Assembly (NCBI RefSeq): GCF_041154505.1
Contig: NZ_AP028672.1
Span: forward strand, 5,434,501-5,498,500
Origin: Acidovorax sp. A79
GTDB lineage: Bacteria > Pseudomonadota > Gammaproteobacteria > Burkholderiales > Burkholderiaceae_C
Direction of reading: 5' to 3'
DNA length: 64,000 nucleotides
The notes beneath the pieces are model-generated. The model saw only the letters and a program-made list of their open reading frames with translations, was not told where the DNA came from and did no database searches. Shown one piece after another: positions 8,410-17,370 of this stretch (position 1 is its first letter; the number at the start of each line of letters is the position of its first letter). A program made the position numbers and the translations under genes.

Positions 8410-9948
8410 TCAGGCGGTCTTGTCTTCCGCCCGGCGTCTTGGCAGCTGGCGCTTGATGGACGGCCGCTGCAGGCGCTGCTTGGGGTCGGCGCCGTCGGGC
8501 AGGTCGGTGGCACGCTGCAACTGCAGGTGGGCCACCAGACCGCCCGTGCTGGAATTGGCCAGCGCGAAGATGCCGCCCATGCGCTGCACCGTCTTGTCGA
8601 CGATGGACAGCCCCAGCCCCGCACCGGCGGCGGCCGTGCGGGCGGAATCCCCCCGGAAGAAGGGTTTGGTCAGGTTGGACAGCTGCTCGGGCGGCACGCC
8701 CGGGCCATGGTCGCGCAGTTTGACCAGCACCCAGTTCTCCCGGCCTTTCGCGACGATGTCCACGCTGGTGATGCCGGTGTCCTCGGTCTTGCCATAGCGC
8801 CGGGCGTTCTCCAGCAGGTTGGAGATCACGCGCGCCAGTTCCACTTCATCAGCCAGCACGTTCAGGTCTTCGGGCACCGACATGGTGATCTGGAGTTCGC
8901 GGTGGTCCTGCACGGCGTACACGCAGGACGAGACCACCGCATGCAGGTTGACGGGTGTCAGCGTCACGTGGTCAGGCCGCGCGTAGTCGAGGAACTTGTC
9001 GATGGTGGCGTCGAGCTGCACGATGTCGGCCACCATGTGCTCGCGCGCGACTTCATCGTTCACGCTCATCTCGGTTTCGAGCCGCAGGCGCGCCAGCGGC
9101 GTGCGCAGGTCGTGCGAGATGCCGGCCAGCATCACGGCGCGGTCCTGCTCCAGCTTGGCGAGCTTCTGCGCCATGCGGTTGAAGCCGATGTTCACCTCGC
9201 GGATTTCACTGGTCACCACCTCTTCATCCAGGTGGCTGGCCGCGAAATCGCCGTCCTTGACGCGGTTGGCGGCGTACGACAGCTGCTTGAGCGGCCGATT
9301 GATCAGCCGTGCAATGGCCGCGGCGCCCGCCAGTGACAGCGCCCCCGCCGTGATCAGCCAGATCAGCCAGGTGCGGCCGCCCGCCGGGCTGAAGCGCGAG
9401 CGGTCCATCAGTAGCCAGTTGGGGTCGCCGTTGATGTTGAAGCCGACCCACAGGCCTGTTTCTCCATTCACGTTTTGCGCCACGATGGTGTCGGGGCCCA
9501 GGCGCTGGGTGAGCTCGTCGGTCAGGCGGTTGCCCAGGGCCGTGCCCTCCAGCAGTTCGAATTTGTCGCGCGGCTCGCGCGGCAGGATGCGCACGCCTTC
9601 CTGATCGGCCATGGTCTTGATGAGCGACACGCGGGCGATGGCATCGGAGTGCACGAGCGCGGCGCGGCTCAGGTTCACCAGCGAGGCGATCTGCTGCGCG
9701 GTGTGCAGCGTGCGCGGTTCAAACTCCAGCGCTCTCAGTGTCTGCAGCCATGCCAGGATGCTGCCCACCAGGAGCAGCGCCAGCAGGAAGAAGGTGCGCC
9801 AGAAGAGATTGAGGCCCACGCGCGCCCGTTGCTCCCGAGCCTGTCTCAGGGACTCGAGGGGGGCGGGGCTGGTGGCGTCGGAAGGAGCGGTCACGGACTG
9901 CCGGAACGATGGTGATCTCGACCTCGGATGGCCGTCGGATTTGCGCAT
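8410..9948 (-). CDS. envZ: EnvZ-type sensor histidine kinase
   Basis: 512 residues. The N-terminal 40 residues are polar. Membrane helix 1 is about 48-70, a periplasmic domain spans about 71-192, helix 2 is about 193-213, and a HAMP segment (INRPLKQLSYAANRVKDGDF) follows. The H-box GISHDLRTPLARLRLE has the phospho-accepting His279. The ATPase part shows NLLENARRYG (N-box), RDHGPGVP (G1) and GAGLGLSIV (G2). The C-terminus has a basic tail of about 40 residues. It lies 18 bp after the ompR-like gene and forms an OmpR-EnvZ pair. In E. coli this pair senses osmolarity and cytosolic state; the signal here is unknown. Confidence 0.9.
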   Translation of the reverse strand: MRKSDGHPRSRSPSFRQSVTAPSDATSPAPLESLRQAREQRARVGLNLFWRTFFLLALLLVGSILAWLQTLRALEFEPRTLHTAQQIASLVNLSRAALVHSDAIARVSLIKTMADQEGVRILPREPRDKFELLEGTALGNRLTDELTQRLGPDTIVAQNVNGETGLWVGFNINGDPNWLLMDRSRFSPAGGRTWLIWLITAGALSLAGAAAIARLINRPLKQLSYAANRVKDGDFAASHLDEEVVTSEIREVNIGFNRMAQKLAKLEQDRAVMLAGISHDLRTPLARLRLETEMSVNDEVAREHMVADIVQLDATIDKFLDYARPDHVTLTPVNLHAVVSSCVYAVQDHRELQITMSVPEDLNVLADEVELARVISNLLENARRYGKTEDTGITSVDIVAKGRENWVLVKLRDHGPGVPPEQLSNLTKPFFRGDSARTAAAGAGLGLSIVDKTVQRMGGIFALANSSTGGLVAHLQLQRATDLPDGADPKQRLQRPSIKRQLPRRRAEDKTA

Positions 9949-9966
9949 ACAAGAAAGAAGGAAGGG

Positions 9967-10698
9967 TCAGCTCGTTCCGTCCGGCACGAAAACGTAGCCC
10001 ACGCCCCACACGGTCTGGATGTAGCGCGGCGCGGCGGCGTCCACTTCCACCAGCTTGCGCAGGCGCGAGACTTGCACGTCCAGGCTGCGGTCGAAGGGCT
10101 CGAACTCGCGGCCGCGTGCCAGCAAGGCCAGCTTTTCGCGCGACAGCGGCTGGCGCGGGTGGCGTACCAGGGCCTTGAGCATGGCGAACTCGCCCGTGGT
10201 CAGGGGCAGCTCTTCGCCATTGCGCTGCAGTGCGCGGGTGCCCAGGTCGAAGGTAAAGGGGCCGAAGGTCACGACCTCGTTGTCGCCCGAAGGCGCACCG
10301 GGGGCTTCCTGCGCGGGGCGGCGGCGCAGCACGGCGTGGATGCGCGCGAGCAGTTCGCGGGGGTTGAACGGTTTGCCCAGGTAGTCGTCGGCGCCCACTT
10401 CCAGGCCCACGATGCGGTCCACGTCCTCGCCCTTGGCGGTGAGCATGATGATGGGTGTGCGGTCATTGGCCGCACGCAGGCGGCGGCAGATGGACAGGCC
10501 GTCCTCGCCCGGCATCATCAGGTCGAGCACGATGATGTCCACGGTCTCGCGCAACAGCAGGCGGTTGAGTGCCTTGCCGTCTTCGGCGACCATGACTTCA
10601 AAGCCTTCCTGGGTGAGGTAGCGGCGCAGCAGATCACGGATTCGTGCATCGTCATCCACCACCAGAACTTTGTCGGTGCGATTGGTTGTTGTGGCCAT
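9967..10698 (-). CDS. ompR: OmpR-type response regulator (winged-helix)
   Basis: 243 residues. The receiver domain shows the acidic VVDDDARI, the phospho-Asp59 in VDIIVLDLMMPG, Thr in IIMLTAKGE and Lys in YLGKPFNP. The C-terminal OmpR/PhoB winged helix has the strand VTFGPFTFDLGTR, then LTTGEFAMLKALVRHP, RSLDVQVSRLRKLVE (recognition helix) and VWGVGYVFVPD. It is co-transcribed with the EnvZ-like kinase 18 bp downstream. The opposite-strand SIMPL gene starts 218 bp away, so the promoter region is shared. Confidence 0.92.
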   Translation of the reverse strand: MATTTNRTDKVLVVDDDARIRDLLRRYLTQEGFEVMVAEDGKALNRLLLRETVDIIVLDLMMPGEDGLSICRRLRAANDRTPIIMLTAKGEDVDRIVGLEVGADDYLGKPFNPRELLARIHAVLRRRPAQEAPGAPSGDNEVVTFGPFTFDLGTRALQRNGEELPLTTGEFAMLKALVRHPRQPLSREKLALLARGREFEPFDRSLDVQVSRLRKLVEVDAAAPRYIQTVWGVGYVFVPDGTS

Positions 10699-10915
10699 CT
10701 TGATCCCAAGTCCAATTTGTAACAGAGCCGATTCTGACCACTTGGAACGCCGAAGTTCGGGTTTTGGCCTTGGGTTTGACCAACTGTTACAAGTTTTGCC
10801 CAGCTTCGCACAGTGCGCGGCGGGGCTTCATCACGGGCGGGATGCCACGCGGTTATCGTGGTGCCCCGCGCTGCCCAACGAAGGGCGGCGCTTTGATGCC
10901 AAGGATGTTTCCGCC

Positions 10916-11632
10916 ATGAAGATGACTACCAAAATGATAGCTGCAGGCGCTTTTCTGGCTTGCGCTGGAGCCGCATTTGCTCAGAATGCACCTGCAGCGG
11001 AGCCGCGCAATGTGGTGCAGCTGTCAGCCACGGGCACGGTCGAAGTGCAGCAGGATCTGCTGGTGCTCAGCCTCGCCACCAGCAAGGAGGCTGCGGATGC
11101 CGCCACCGTGCAGGCGCAGCTCAAGCAGGCGCTCGACACGGCGCTGGCCGAAGCCAAGCGCAATGCCCAGCCCGGCCAGCTGGATGTGCGCACGGGCCCG
11201 TTCGGCCTTTTCCCGCGCTACAACAAGGACGGCAAGATCAATGGCTGGCAGGGCCGCGCGGAACTGGTGCTGGAAGGCCGCGATTTCGCCCGCATCACCA
11301 CCACGGCGGGCAAGATCCAGACCATGGCCATCCACCAGGTCGCATTCGGCCTGTCGCGCGAGGCGCGTGCCAAGGTGGAGGATGAGGCCCAGACCCAGGC
11401 CATCGAGCAGTTCAAGGCCCGCGCGGCCGAGCTGGCCAAGGGGTTTGGCTTCAGCAACTACAGCCTGCGCGAGGTGGCGGTGAACAGCAATGAGATGGCG
11501 CCCGGTCCCCGCCCGCGCATGATGGCCGCCGAGGCCAAGATGGGCGGGGCCTATGCGGACTCCGCCGTCCCGGTGGAAGCGGGCAAGGCCCAGGTGGTCG
11601 TCAACGTGTCGGGCTCGGTGCAGATGCGTTGA
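10916..11632 (+). CDS. SIMPL (DUF541) domain periplasmic protein
   Basis: 238 residues from the ATG at 10916, followed by a clear signal peptide ending AGAAFAQ. The mature protein shows the SIMPL pattern (PF04402): VVQLSATGTVEVQQDLLVLSLATSKEA near the start, WQGRAELVLEGRDF in the middle, IEQFKARAAELAKGFGFS, then AQVVVNVSGSVQM at the end. Members form periplasmic or outer-membrane-associated oligomers linked to stress tolerance; the molecular role is poorly known. The signal-peptide codons (about 10930-10971) closely resemble the dispersed palindromic repeat of this genome. Confidence 0.85.
   Translation: MKMTTKMIAAGAFLACAGAAFAQNAPAAEPRNVVQLSATGTVEVQQDLLVLSLATSKEAADAATVQAQLKQALDTALAEAKRNAQPGQLDVRTGPFGLFPRYNKDGKINGWQGRAELVLEGRDFARITTTAGKIQTMAIHQVAFGLSREARAKVEDEAQTQAIEQFKARAAELAKGFGFSNYSLREVAVNSNEMAPGPRPRMMAAEAKMGGAYADSAVPVEAGKAQVVVNVSGSVQMR
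10930..10971 (+). repeat. Dispersed repeat copy lying in signal-peptide codons of the SIMPL gene
   Basis: The stretch AAAATGATAGCTGCAGGCGC followed by TTTTCTGGCTTGCGCTGGAG matches the general plan of the intergenic repeats at 28414 and 36672: an AT-rich ATAGCT arm, GCGCTTT, a short loop, then GCGCT and GGAGCC. Its stem is imperfect, as expected if selection now acts on coding function. Confidence 0.4.
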
Positions 11633-11786
11633 GACCGGCCGGCCCGGCCACAGCACCAAGGCTGAAAGTCAAATCCCGCCTGAAAGTGCCGTCTGTTCTG
11701 GGCTGAGCAGCGGCACCTGCTGTTGAAAATGGAGCATCTGCCGGGGGCATGTGGCCGTGGCCCCGTGCCCCCGGGGGCCCAGCCCC

Positions 11787-12569
11787 TTACTGCGCCGCCC
11801 AGCCGCCGTCCATGTTCCAGGCCACCCCGCGCACGTTGTTGGCGGCGGGGGAGCAGAAGAACACGGCCAGCTCGCCCAGCTCTTCCGGCGTGGTGAACTG
11901 CATGGAGGGCTCTTTTTCGCCCAGCAGCAGCTTCTTGGCGTCCTCGTTGGACAGGCCATGTTCCGCTGCCTTGGCATCCACCTGCTTTTGCACCAGGGGC
12001 GTCAGCACCCAGCCGGGGCAGATGGCATTGCAGGTCACGCCGGTGGTGGCGTTTTCCAGCGCGGTCACCTTGGTCAGGCCCACGATGCCGTGCTTGGCTG
12101 CCACGTAGGCGGCCTTCTGTGCCGAGCCCACCAGGCCGTGCACCGATGCCACGTTGATGATGCGGCCCCAGTTGGCGCCCTTCATGGCGGGCAGCGCCAG
12201 GCGCGAGGTGTGAAAGGCGCTCGTGAGGTTGATGGCGATCACCGCGTCCCAGCGTTCCACGGGGAAGTCTTCCACGTTGGCCACATGCTGTATGCCGGCG
12301 TTGTTCACGAGGATGTCCACGCGCCCGAACTGCGCGGTGCTGTACTTCATCATGTCTTCGATGTCGGCCACACGGCTCATGTCGGCGCCGTGGTAGGCCA
12401 CCTGGACACCTGCGGCCTCGCCAGCGGCCAGCACCTCGGCGCGCGGGCCTTCCACGTCTCCGAAGCCATTGAGCACGATGTTGGCGCCCTGGCGGGCCAG
12501 TGCCTTTGCGATTCCAAGACCAATGCCACTGGTCGAGCCGGTGACGAGGGCGGTTTTGCCTTTCAGCAT
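11787..12569 (-). CDS. 3-hydroxybutyrate dehydrogenase, short-chain dehydrogenase family (EC 1.1.1.30)
   Basis: 260 residues from the start MLKGKTALVTG; upstream in-frame sequence is not family-like. SDR features: ALVTGSTSGIGLGIA cofactor loop, DILVNNAGIQHVANVEDFP, the catalytic Ser in IINVASVHGLVGS, and YVAAKHGIVGLTK with catalytic Tyr/Lys. The long helical insert with VQKQVDAKAAEHGLS and the VAWNMDGGWAAQ end are typical of D-3-hydroxybutyrate dehydrogenases. It oxidises 3-hydroxybutyrate from PHB breakdown to acetoacetate with NAD. This fits an organism that stores PHB (phaR is also present). Confidence 0.9.
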   Translation of the reverse strand: MLKGKTALVTGSTSGIGLGIAKALARQGANIVLNGFGDVEGPRAEVLAAGEAAGVQVAYHGADMSRVADIEDMMKYSTAQFGRVDILVNNAGIQHVANVEDFPVERWDAVIAINLTSAFHTSRLALPAMKGANWGRIINVASVHGLVGSAQKAAYVAAKHGIVGLTKVTALENATTGVTCNAICPGWVLTPLVQKQVDAKAAEHGLSNEDAKKLLLGEKEPSMQFTTPEELGELAVFFCSPAANNVRGVAWNMDGGWAAQ

Positions 12570-12797
12570 GAGAGTCTCTCCGAATGAATTACGATGAACG
12601 CAAGGGAAGGGCGGCACGGATTGCGTGGCACGCGGCCACCCGGATCAGGATGGATGCAGGGCGCAAATCGCAGCGACAGCCACGGCGGTCGGGGATTTGC
12701 AGCGCGGCAGACACCCGGGACTGCGGATGGACGCAGTGCGGCGATCCGTGCCGACCTTCCCGGCATTATCAAGCGCTGCCCCTCGATTCCGCTCCCC

Positions 12798-13757
12798 ATG
12801 ATTGAACCTACGCTGAACTACGTACTGTGCCCTGGCCCTGCGGCCACCGGGGTGTCTTCTGGTAACGCCTCCGTTGCCGAGTCTCGCCACCGCATGGCGT
12901 ACTGGGAGTGGAATGCCACGGGCAATCCAGCACATCCGCACGTGGTGCTCTGCGTGCACGGCCTCTCGCGCCAGGGGCGGGACTTCGACACCCTCGCGCG
13001 TGCGCTGAGCGCGCATGCCCGCGTCATCTGTCCTGATGTGGTCGGGCGGGGCCAGAGCGACTGGCTGGCCGATCCCATGGGCTACCAGATCCCCCAGTAC
13101 GCGGCCGACATGCTCGCGCTGGTGGCCCAGTTGCAGGGGCAGGGCCCCATCGCCACCCTCGACTGGGTGGGCACCAGCATGGGAGGGCTCATCGGCATGG
13201 GCGTCGCGGGGCAGCCAGGGCTGCCGCTGCCCGTGCCCGTGCGGCGCCTGGTGCTCAACGACGTGGGGCCGGTCATCCAGTGGGAAGCCCTGCAGCGCAT
13301 CGGGCTCTATCTGGGACAGCTGGCACGGTTCGAGTCGCTGCAGCAGGCGGCGGATGCCATGTGGGCCATTTCGACGAGCTTTGGCCCGCACACGCCGCAA
13401 CAGTGGCTGGAACTTTCGCGCCACATGGTGCGCACGCTGCCGGAGGGCGGCATCACACTGCACTACGACCCTGCCATCGCGGTGCCGTTTCGGGCATTGA
13501 CGCAGGAGTCCGCCGCGGCGGGGGAGGCCATGCTCTGGCAGCTGTACGACCATATCGCCGCGCGCACGCTGCTGCTGCGCGGTGCGCAATCGGATCTGCT
13601 GTCCCGCGAAACCGCGCAGGCCATGGCGCAGCGAGGCCCCCGTGCGCGCTTGGTGGAGTTCGAAGGCGTGGGGCATGCGCCCACTCTGGTCGCGGCCGAC
13701 CAGGTCGCTGCGGTCACCGGTTTCCTGCTGGCGGCGGAAGGTGCTTTGGCCGGATGA
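12798..13757 (+). CDS. Alpha/beta-fold hydrolase
   Basis: 319 residues from the ATG at 12798. Visible features: VVLCVHGLSRQGRDFD (oxyanion HG), VICPDVVGRGQSDW, the nucleophile elbow WVGTSMGGLIGM, an acid segment TLLLRGAQSDLLS, and the catalytic His in EGVGHAPTL. The 20-residue segment between the start and the core is ordinary for the family. Esterase, lipase or lactonase activity is possible; the substrate is unknown. The stop overlaps the start of relA by 4 bp (ATGA at 13754-13757), so the two genes are translationally coupled. Confidence 0.88.
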   Translation: MIEPTLNYVLCPGPAATGVSSGNASVAESRHRMAYWEWNATGNPAHPHVVLCVHGLSRQGRDFDTLARALSAHARVICPDVVGRGQSDWLADPMGYQIPQYAADMLALVAQLQGQGPIATLDWVGTSMGGLIGMGVAGQPGLPLPVPVRRLVLNDVGPVIQWEALQRIGLYLGQLARFESLQQAADAMWAISTSFGPHTPQQWLELSRHMVRTLPEGGITLHYDPAIAVPFRALTQESAAAGEAMLWQLYDHIAARTLLLRGAQSDLLSRETAQAMAQRGPRARLVEFEGVGHAPTLVAADQVAAVTGFLLAAEGALAG

Positions 13758-15964
13758 AAACCTACCCTCCCGCACAGGCGTCCCTCGCCCCCCAGGCCGA
13801 GGTTCTCCCCCAGCTCATTGCAGCCACTGCGCACACGCTGCCCGAGCAGGTCAACGCGCTGGCCCGCGCCCGCGCCTTTGCCGAGCCCCTGATGGCGGGC
13901 GAGACCCTGGACTCGGGCGAAAACACGCTGGCCCATGCCGATGCCGTGGCCGCCATCCTCAAGGGAATAGGCGGCTCCGAGGCCATGCAGGCGGCCAGCT
14001 ACCTGGTGCACGCATGCATTCACCTCAACAAGCCCGAAGAGGTCATTGCCAAGGCCTTTGGCGAGAACTTCGCGGCGCTTGCGGTGGAGACCACCAAGCT
14101 CATGCGCGTGCAGCAGCAGGCCCGCGCCGCCGAGCACCTGGACGACCCCGCCATCCAGACGGAGAACGTGCGCAAGATGCTGCTCGCGTTCTCGCGCGAC
14201 CTGCGCGTGGTGATGCTGCGCCTGGCCTCGCGCCTGCAGACGCTGCGCTTTCATGCGTCCGCCAAGCGCCCCGTGTCGCCCAGCCTGGCGCGCGAATCGC
14301 TGCAGGTATTCGCGCCGTTGGCCAATCGCCTGGGCATCTGGCAGGTCAAGTGGGAGCTGGAGGACCTGTCCTTTCGTTTCCTGGAGCCCGACACCTACAA
14401 GGAAGTGGCGCGCCTGCTCGACGAAAAACGCGGCGAGCGCGAGGTGTACATGGAGCAGCTGCGCGCGCGGCTCGAGGCTGACCTGCGCGCGCGCAGCATC
14501 AGCGCCAGCGTGCAGGGGCGCCCCAAGCACATCTACAGCATCGTCAAGAAGATGCGCGGCAAGTCGCTCAACTTCGACCAGGTGTTCGACATCCGTGCGC
14601 TGCGGGTTGTCGTGCCCACGGTGAAGGATTGCTACGCCGCCCTGAGCTGGGTGCACGAGCAGTTCAAGCCCATCGTGGAGGAGTTTGACGACTACATCGC
14701 CAAGCCCAAGCCCAACGGCTACCAGTCGCTGCACACCATCGTGCGCGACGACCACGGCAAGCCCATCGAAATCCAGATCCGAACCCAGGCCATGCATGAC
14801 CATGCCGAACACGGCGTGGCCGCCCATTGGGCCTACAAGGAGGCGGGGAGCAAGGGCTATGCGGGGGTTTCTGCCTCGGGCGAATACGACGCCAAGATCG
14901 CGGTGCTGCGCCAGCTGCTGGCATGGGAGCGCGACCTGTCGGGTGCTGTACCCAATCGGGGGCTGTTCGAGGACCGCATCTACGTGCTGACGCCCGATGC
15001 CGCCGTGGTGGAGTTGCCGCAGGGCGCCACGCCCGTGGACTTCGCATATGCCGTGCACACCAGCCTCGGGCACCGCTGCCGGGGGGCCCGGGTGGACGGC
15101 GCCATGGTGCCACTCAACACCCCGCTGCAAAACGGGCAGACCGTGGAGATATCGACTGTCAAGGAGGGCCGCCCCTCGCGCGACTGGCTCAATGCCGAGC
15201 TGGGCTACCTCACCAGCCATCGCGCCAAGGCCAAGGTGCGTGCCTGGTTCAACGCCCAGGCGACACACGAAACCGTGGCGCGGGGCCGCGAGGCGGTCGA
15301 GAAGCTGCTGCAGCGCGAGGGCAAGACCGCCGTCAAGCTGGACGACCTTGCGGTGCAACTGGGTTTCAAGTCCGCCGACGCCTTGTTTGAGGTGGTGGGC
15401 AAGGACGAGTTCTCGCTGCGCAACATCGAAACGGTGCTGCGACCGCCCGAGCCTGTGATGCAGCCGGATGACTACCTGCTGCTCAAGAAGGCCCGCACGA
15501 ATGCCGCTCCGAAGGGCGGCGTACTGGTCGTCGGCATCGACTCGCTGATGACCCAGCTGGCCAAGTGCTGCAAGCCGGCACCGCCCGATTTGATTCGCGG
15601 CTTCGTGACGCGCGGCAAGGGGGTCAGCGTGCACCGGGCCGATTGCAGCAACTTTCGCGAGATGGCCGCGCGCAGCGTCGAGCGTGTCATCGAGGTGGAA
15701 TGGGGCGCGCCAAAGTCAGCGGCGGTTGCAGCCGTGTATCCCGTCGATGTGGCCGTGGAAGCCGCCGACCGCCAGGGCCTGTTGCGCGACATCTCTGAAG
15801 TCTTTGCCCGGGAAAAAACCAATGTGATCGGCGTGCAGACCCAGTCGGTGAAAGGCACTGCGTGGATGACCTTCACGGTGGAGGTCGCCGATTCAGGCCG
15901 CCTCAACAAGGTCCTCGGCATCGTGGCCAGCGTGCCGGGCGTGCGCTCGGCACGCCGCCGTTGA
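13754..15964 (+). CDS. relA: RelA-type (p)ppGpp synthetase with degenerate hydrolase domain
   Basis: 736 residues. Domain order: pseudo-HD region about 20-190, synthetase about 230-370 with VQGRPKHIYSIVKKM, FDIRALRVVV and KPKPNGYQSLHT, TGS about 410-475 (RIYVLTPDAAVVELPQG), a helical/zinc-finger region with AKCCKPAPPD and the HRADC motif, and a C-terminal ACT domain ending at VPGVRSARRR. The usual HD pair of hydrolase-competent enzymes is absent: the equivalent helix reads SYLVHACIHLNKPEEV. The protein should make but not degrade the alarmone (EC 2.7.6.5), as known for RelA as opposed to SpoT. It is coupled to the alpha/beta hydrolase by an ATGA overlap. Confidence 0.93.
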   Translation: MKTYPPAQASLAPQAEVLPQLIAATAHTLPEQVNALARARAFAEPLMAGETLDSGENTLAHADAVAAILKGIGGSEAMQAASYLVHACIHLNKPEEVIAKAFGENFAALAVETTKLMRVQQQARAAEHLDDPAIQTENVRKMLLAFSRDLRVVMLRLASRLQTLRFHASAKRPVSPSLARESLQVFAPLANRLGIWQVKWELEDLSFRFLEPDTYKEVARLLDEKRGEREVYMEQLRARLEADLRARSISASVQGRPKHIYSIVKKMRGKSLNFDQVFDIRALRVVVPTVKDCYAALSWVHEQFKPIVEEFDDYIAKPKPNGYQSLHTIVRDDHGKPIEIQIRTQAMHDHAEHGVAAHWAYKEAGSKGYAGVSASGEYDAKIAVLRQLLAWERDLSGAVPNRGLFEDRIYVLTPDAAVVELPQGATPVDFAYAVHTSLGHRCRGARVDGAMVPLNTPLQNGQTVEISTVKEGRPSRDWLNAELGYLTSHRAKAKVRAWFNAQATHETVARGREAVEKLLQREGKTAVKLDDLAVQLGFKSADALFEVVGKDEFSLRNIETVLRPPEPVMQPDDYLLLKKARTNAAPKGGVLVVGIDSLMTQLAKCCKPAPPDLIRGFVTRGKGVSVHRADCSNFREMAARSVERVIEVEWGAPKSAAVAAVYPVDVAVEAADRQGLLRDISEVFAREKTNVIGVQTQSVKGTAWMTFTVEVADSGRLNKVLGIVASVPGVRSARRR

Positions 15965-16027
15965 GCGGCTTGCAGGACAGGCATGCAAAGGGCGCCAGTG
16001 AGTTCTATGCGAAGTGTTGCCTGTTTT

Positions 16028-16058
16028 TTGGCAAGCCCCTCATTTTTATGGCTATAAT
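16028..16058 (+). promoter_or_regulatory. Promoter of tRNA-Val(GAC)
   Basis: A perfect -10 TATAAT (16053-16058), preceded by TGGC, and a -35-like TTGGCA (16028-16033) are separated by 19 bp. The predicted start is about 10 bp before the mature tRNA. Confidence 0.6.
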
Positions 16059-16076
16059 CGTAGTCTAAACAACGAC

Positions 16077-16153
16077 AGGCGCGTAGCTCAGCTGGTTAGA
16101 GCACCACCTTGACATGGTGGGGGTCGTTGGTTCGAGTCCAATCGCGCCTACCA
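16077..16153 (+). tRNA. tRNA-Val (anticodon GAC)
   Basis: 77 nt, with the complete cloverleaf: acceptor AGGCGCG / CGCGCCT, D-arm TAGCTCAGCTGGTTAGAGC, anticodon stem CCACC/GGTGG with loop TTGACAT (anticodon GAC), T-arm with TTCGAGT, and an encoded ACCA end. It is a stand-alone gene with its own TATAAT promoter and a terminator about 80 bp later. Confidence 0.97.
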
Positions 16154-16232
16154 AGTTTCCTTCTGAAGTGAACCAGACTTCGGGTTTTCGGGATTCTTGA
16201 GGACCCTGTTTTTTTGGGTTCCTGATCAAATT

Positions 16233-16259
16233 AAGCCGCCCCCACTGGGCGGCTTTTTT
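16233..16259 (+). terminator. Rho-independent terminator after tRNA-Val
   Basis: Stem AAGCCGCCC / GGGCGGCTT with a 5-nt loop is followed by TTTTTT. It should end the tRNA-Val transcript. Confidence 0.8.
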
Positions 16260-16620
16260 GTTTCTGCGCCACGTCCAGCTTTGCCCTGTCTGTCCTGGCC
16301 CCAGGCCGTTGACCCATTCCGCATGGCGGTTGAAAGGCAACTGGGCAATCCTGCGGCCTGTCTGTGGGGCGACGGGTGAGTGGCTCGGCCCGCGCCACAA
16401 TCACTCGTGATCGCATATGTGCAATGCTCCACAGGCGCTTGCCACGGAGGCATCCATATAAGAAGGGTGATTGATGTCGTGGCTCATGGCGCCTTGTGGC
16501 GAGATTTGGCGACTGGGGCACACCCATCGGCGGGTGGCTGCACGCAGATTGGCGTTTGTCTGACACGGCGAGATGTTTCGCCGCGTTAACTTGGGGGCTC
16601 CAGAGAGAAGGGTCACCACC
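16260..16620. other. Non-coding stretch, no gene seen
   Basis: No frame here looks coding. A small perfect hairpin (CGGCGA / TCGCCG, 16566-16583) lies upstream of the 50-residue membrane protein gene. Nothing else could be identified. Confidence 0.4.
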
Positions 16621-16773
16621 ATGAACACACCAGCCAATTCTTCCCGCATGCAACACGTTCTCGTGGATACGGATCCAGAACTGGGCATGTACGACACCCG
16701 GGTCTTCTGGCTTGCCGCAGTGGTTGCCACGGTGGCGGTGCTGGCGGTGGCGTATTTCAAGATGGGCTATTGA
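16621..16773 (+). CDS. Small single-pass membrane protein, hypothetical
   Basis: 50 residues. A GAGAGAAGG ribosome-site-like stretch precedes the ATG at 16621. The first 28 residues are polar and acidic. A single hydrophobic helix, VFWLAAVVATVAVLAVAYF, follows, then the short end KMGY. No family is recognised. The clean start, ribosome site and sensible topology support a real gene. A membrane micro-protein role is possible, but nothing nearby suggests a function. Confidence 0.5.
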   Translation: MNTPANSSRMQHVLVDTDPELGMYDTRVFWLAAVVATVAVLAVAYFKMGY

Positions 16774-17115
16774 ATCGTTCGATGCCGCCATCGCCTGGGC
16801 CGCTGTTCCCGTCTGCTGTCAACCGCACCGCCAAGCGTGGTGTTTCATCGCGCTGGTGCTATCTCTTGAGTGCAAGCGGCACCGCTGGTCTTGATTCTTG
16901 ACGTATCCCTGTATACCAGCAGCCTGCACGGCGCATGACATGTCTGGCACTTTGCGCCCACCAAAGGCCGCGCGGTCCATCTCTGCCGCAGCCCTTCGCG
17001 ATCCTGATCGCGCCGCCGTCCTGAGCGGCAAGAAGGTTCATCTCCCTCCCTTCGAAGCACCGATGCCACGCGGTGCGGGCCGACCTGAGTTGCTATCGCC
17101 GAAGCCGACCGCCAG
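16774..17115. other. Weakly coding stretch
   Basis: A 59-residue frame on the plus strand (16940-17119, beginning MSGTLRPPKAARS) is open, but it has no good ribosome site and no family, and it ends inside the 3' end of the proline-rich ORF on the other strand. I do not call it a gene. No RNA or operator was recognised here. Confidence 0.3.
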
Positions 17116-17265
17116 CTAGAAGTGGGGCGGCGGGTCTTGCACCGGGGGTGTGCCTGGCTGCGCTGGCGGATCGACCTGGGGTGGCTCGGGCGTCCAGGGG
17201 GGCGGGGTGTCCACGGGAGGGAAGGGGGGTACGGGGGAGGGGGCGGGTACGTGGGTGTGAAGCAT
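17116..17265 (-). CDS. Small proline-rich hypothetical protein
   Basis: 49 residues, about 43 percent proline, in repeated P-P-x-x-x-P units such as VDTPPPWTPEPPQVDPP, ending PPVQDPPPHF. On the minus strand an AAAGGAAAGA ribosome-site-like stretch lies 5 to 8 bases before the ATG at 17265. Small proline-rich reading frames of this kind are frequent in Burkholderiales genomes, but I know of no function. The polyproline runs would need EF-P for efficient translation, and EF-P is encoded 4.5 kb away. It is too short for ordinary ORF finders, so it may be missed elsewhere. Confidence 0.5.
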   Translation of the reverse strand: MLHTHVPAPSPVPPFPPVDTPPPWTPEPPQVDPPAQPGTPPVQDPPPHF

Positions 17266-17370
17266 CGCGGTCTTTCCTTTCGAGTGGACCTGGGCAATGG
17301 CCTCACGTTATCGCCTTCCCGTGGCGCTTTGTGCCAGCCAACACGCCGACCCGGCCTCAGCCTCGTGCGA

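Noticed and set aside
12594..12797. N-terminal extension of the alpha/beta hydrolase
   Set aside because: The extra 68 codons are Arg/Gly-rich and unlike the family; the start at 12798 gives a normal length.
16940..17119. A 59-codon plus-strand frame beginning MSGTLRPPKAARS
   Set aside because: No ribosome site and no similarity, and it overlaps the end of the better supported proline-rich ORF on the other strand.
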